Source: CAZBBC01 sp964489835
GTDB taxonomy: Bacteria > Calditrichota > Calditrichia > JAJRVZ01
Length of the DNA: 53,054 bases
NCBI GenBank assembly: GCA_964489835.1
Contig: CAZBBC010000019.1
Span: forward strand, 1 to 53,054
Direction: 5' to 3'
This document shows positions 52,804 through 53,054 of the stretch, in pieces; the first letter of the stretch is position 1, and each line of letters begins with the position of its first letter. The translations under genes and the position numbers were made by a program. Under the pieces are notes generated by a model. The model was not told the DNA's origin. It worked only from the letters and a program-made list of their open reading frames with translations, and made no database searches.

Positions 52804-52831
52804 TTGACATCGGCGATTTTTGATATATATT
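52804..52831 (+). promoter_or_regulatory. Outward promoter beside intI (candidate cassette promoter Pc)
   Basis: TTGACA (52804-52809) and TATATT (52826-52831) with a 16-bp spacer point rightward, away from intI, 17 bp after its start codon. This is the position and direction expected for a promoter that drives cassette genes. Promoter strength and use are not shown. Confidence 0.6.
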
Positions 52832-52834
52832 ACC

Positions 52835-53054
52835 GTTAGATCGTTCTTTTTACTAAATGATCATTGCTATTGATTTGCTATCTATAGGGTGTTTTTTCCG
52901 CCTATATGCGCGATTTCGCACACTATATAGCGATAAAGCAGTCTATATGCATTACTAATTACAATTTTTATGCCAAGGCGATTAGTCCGCCTACATATAG
53001 TTATACGTAATGCTCGCTTAGGTTGTTTTTTAATTGACAATAGCTATTTTTAAT
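52835..53054 (+). other. Candidate attI and start of cassette array (hairpin-rich, non-coding)
   Basis: GTTAGAT at 52835-52841 fits the integron core site GTTRRRY, four bases after the candidate Pc. Further right are two foldable segments. In 52899-52932, CGC-C-TATA pairs with TATA-GCG around a TGCG/CGCA hairpin with one unpaired C. In 52949-53013, outer arms GCATTAC and GTAATGC enclose an AGGCG/CGCCT hairpin, and GTTATAC (53000) resembles a loose core site. The word CTATATG or CTATATAG recurs. No ORF above 30 codons was noted. A full attC with matching RYYYAAC is not seen. Confidence 0.4.

Noticed and set aside
52949..53013. Complete attC site
   Set aside because: It folds with GCATTAC/GTAATGC arms but lacks a matching RYYYAAC and strict GTTRRRY pair, so it is kept only as a candidate within the attI region.
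1..53054. tRNA, rRNA, tmRNA or riboswitch genes
   Set aside because: Reading the spacers gave no cloverleaf with a GTTCGAATC-type T arm and no known riboswitch core; a covariance search would be needed to exclude divergent ones.

Overview
This is an AT-rich (roughly 40 percent G+C by eye) bacterial chromosomal segment from a draft assembly: exactly 100 N's sit at 46618-46717. Gene content suggests a Gram-negative-type bacterium of, or close to, the Fibrobacterota-Chlorobiota-Bacteroidota group, possibly a candidate lineage near Calditrichota/KSB1. The pointers are a DUF5686-type outer-membrane barrel, a 14-blade Reg_prop sensor, a lipoprotein and lspA, and a DksA-like protein that has lost most zinc-finger cysteines. 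Placement is inference; no rRNA or tRNA gene is visible.

Layout. (1) 1-2938: SOS block with lexA, a downstream LexA-like protein lacking cleavage site and catalytic dyad, dinB, and two copies of a GTGTAC-N4-GTACAC palindrome that probably is the LexA operator. (2) 3259-13853: an unusual signalling island with two CheY-like regulators, a CheX-like phosphatase and three large proteins sharing a PAS-like/Hpt/CheA-type ATPase core but no CheW domain. One kinase has a two-propeller periplasmic sensor, one a degenerate ROK sugar-kinase domain plus PAS and GAF, and the third has lost its ATP-binding motifs. (3) 13895-19709: DUF5686 outer-membrane protein and pyruvate phosphate dikinase. (4) 20023-23432: overlapping operon ansA, HDAC-family deacetylase, unknown gene, efp. 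(5) 23530-34289: TPR protein, rpsU, yqeY, cvpA, mutS2, polA, then on the minus strand an MBL hydrolase with a response regulator, and dnaG. (6) 34750-44017: DUF3467 protein, YggS, DivIVA, lipoprotein, purine nucleoside phosphorylase, ileS with a swapped GIHH signature, DksA-like protein, lspA, rluD. (7) 44201-51461, minus strand: complete trpEGDCFBA operon preceded by a Trp-Trp leader peptide and an attenuator terminator, and interrupted between trpF and trpB by an array of 136-bp repeats containing the assembly gap. (8) 51816-53054: an integron integrase at the right edge, with a good outward promoter and possible attI/first-cassette sequence running off the window.

Intergenic DNA is heavily populated by repeats. 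A MITE-like family of about 225 bp with terminal inverted repeats (core GTGTCCGGTTTAAA) occurs five times (1-129 partial, 16303, 19731, 34436, 38661), and every complete copy lies just upstream of a gene. A second family, built on CCCCC/GGGGG hairpins, occurs at 790, 32275, 35400, 44020 and as the tandem array in the trp operon. Smaller widespread-type repeats lie at 2969, 3690, 16690, 35120 and 51541.

The most novel content is the CheA-like sensor island, which looks like a carbohydrate-responsive phosphorelay built from chemotaxis parts without chemoreceptors. Next are the catalytically dead LexA homologue, the efp-linked deacetylase operon, the MITE family and the integron edge.
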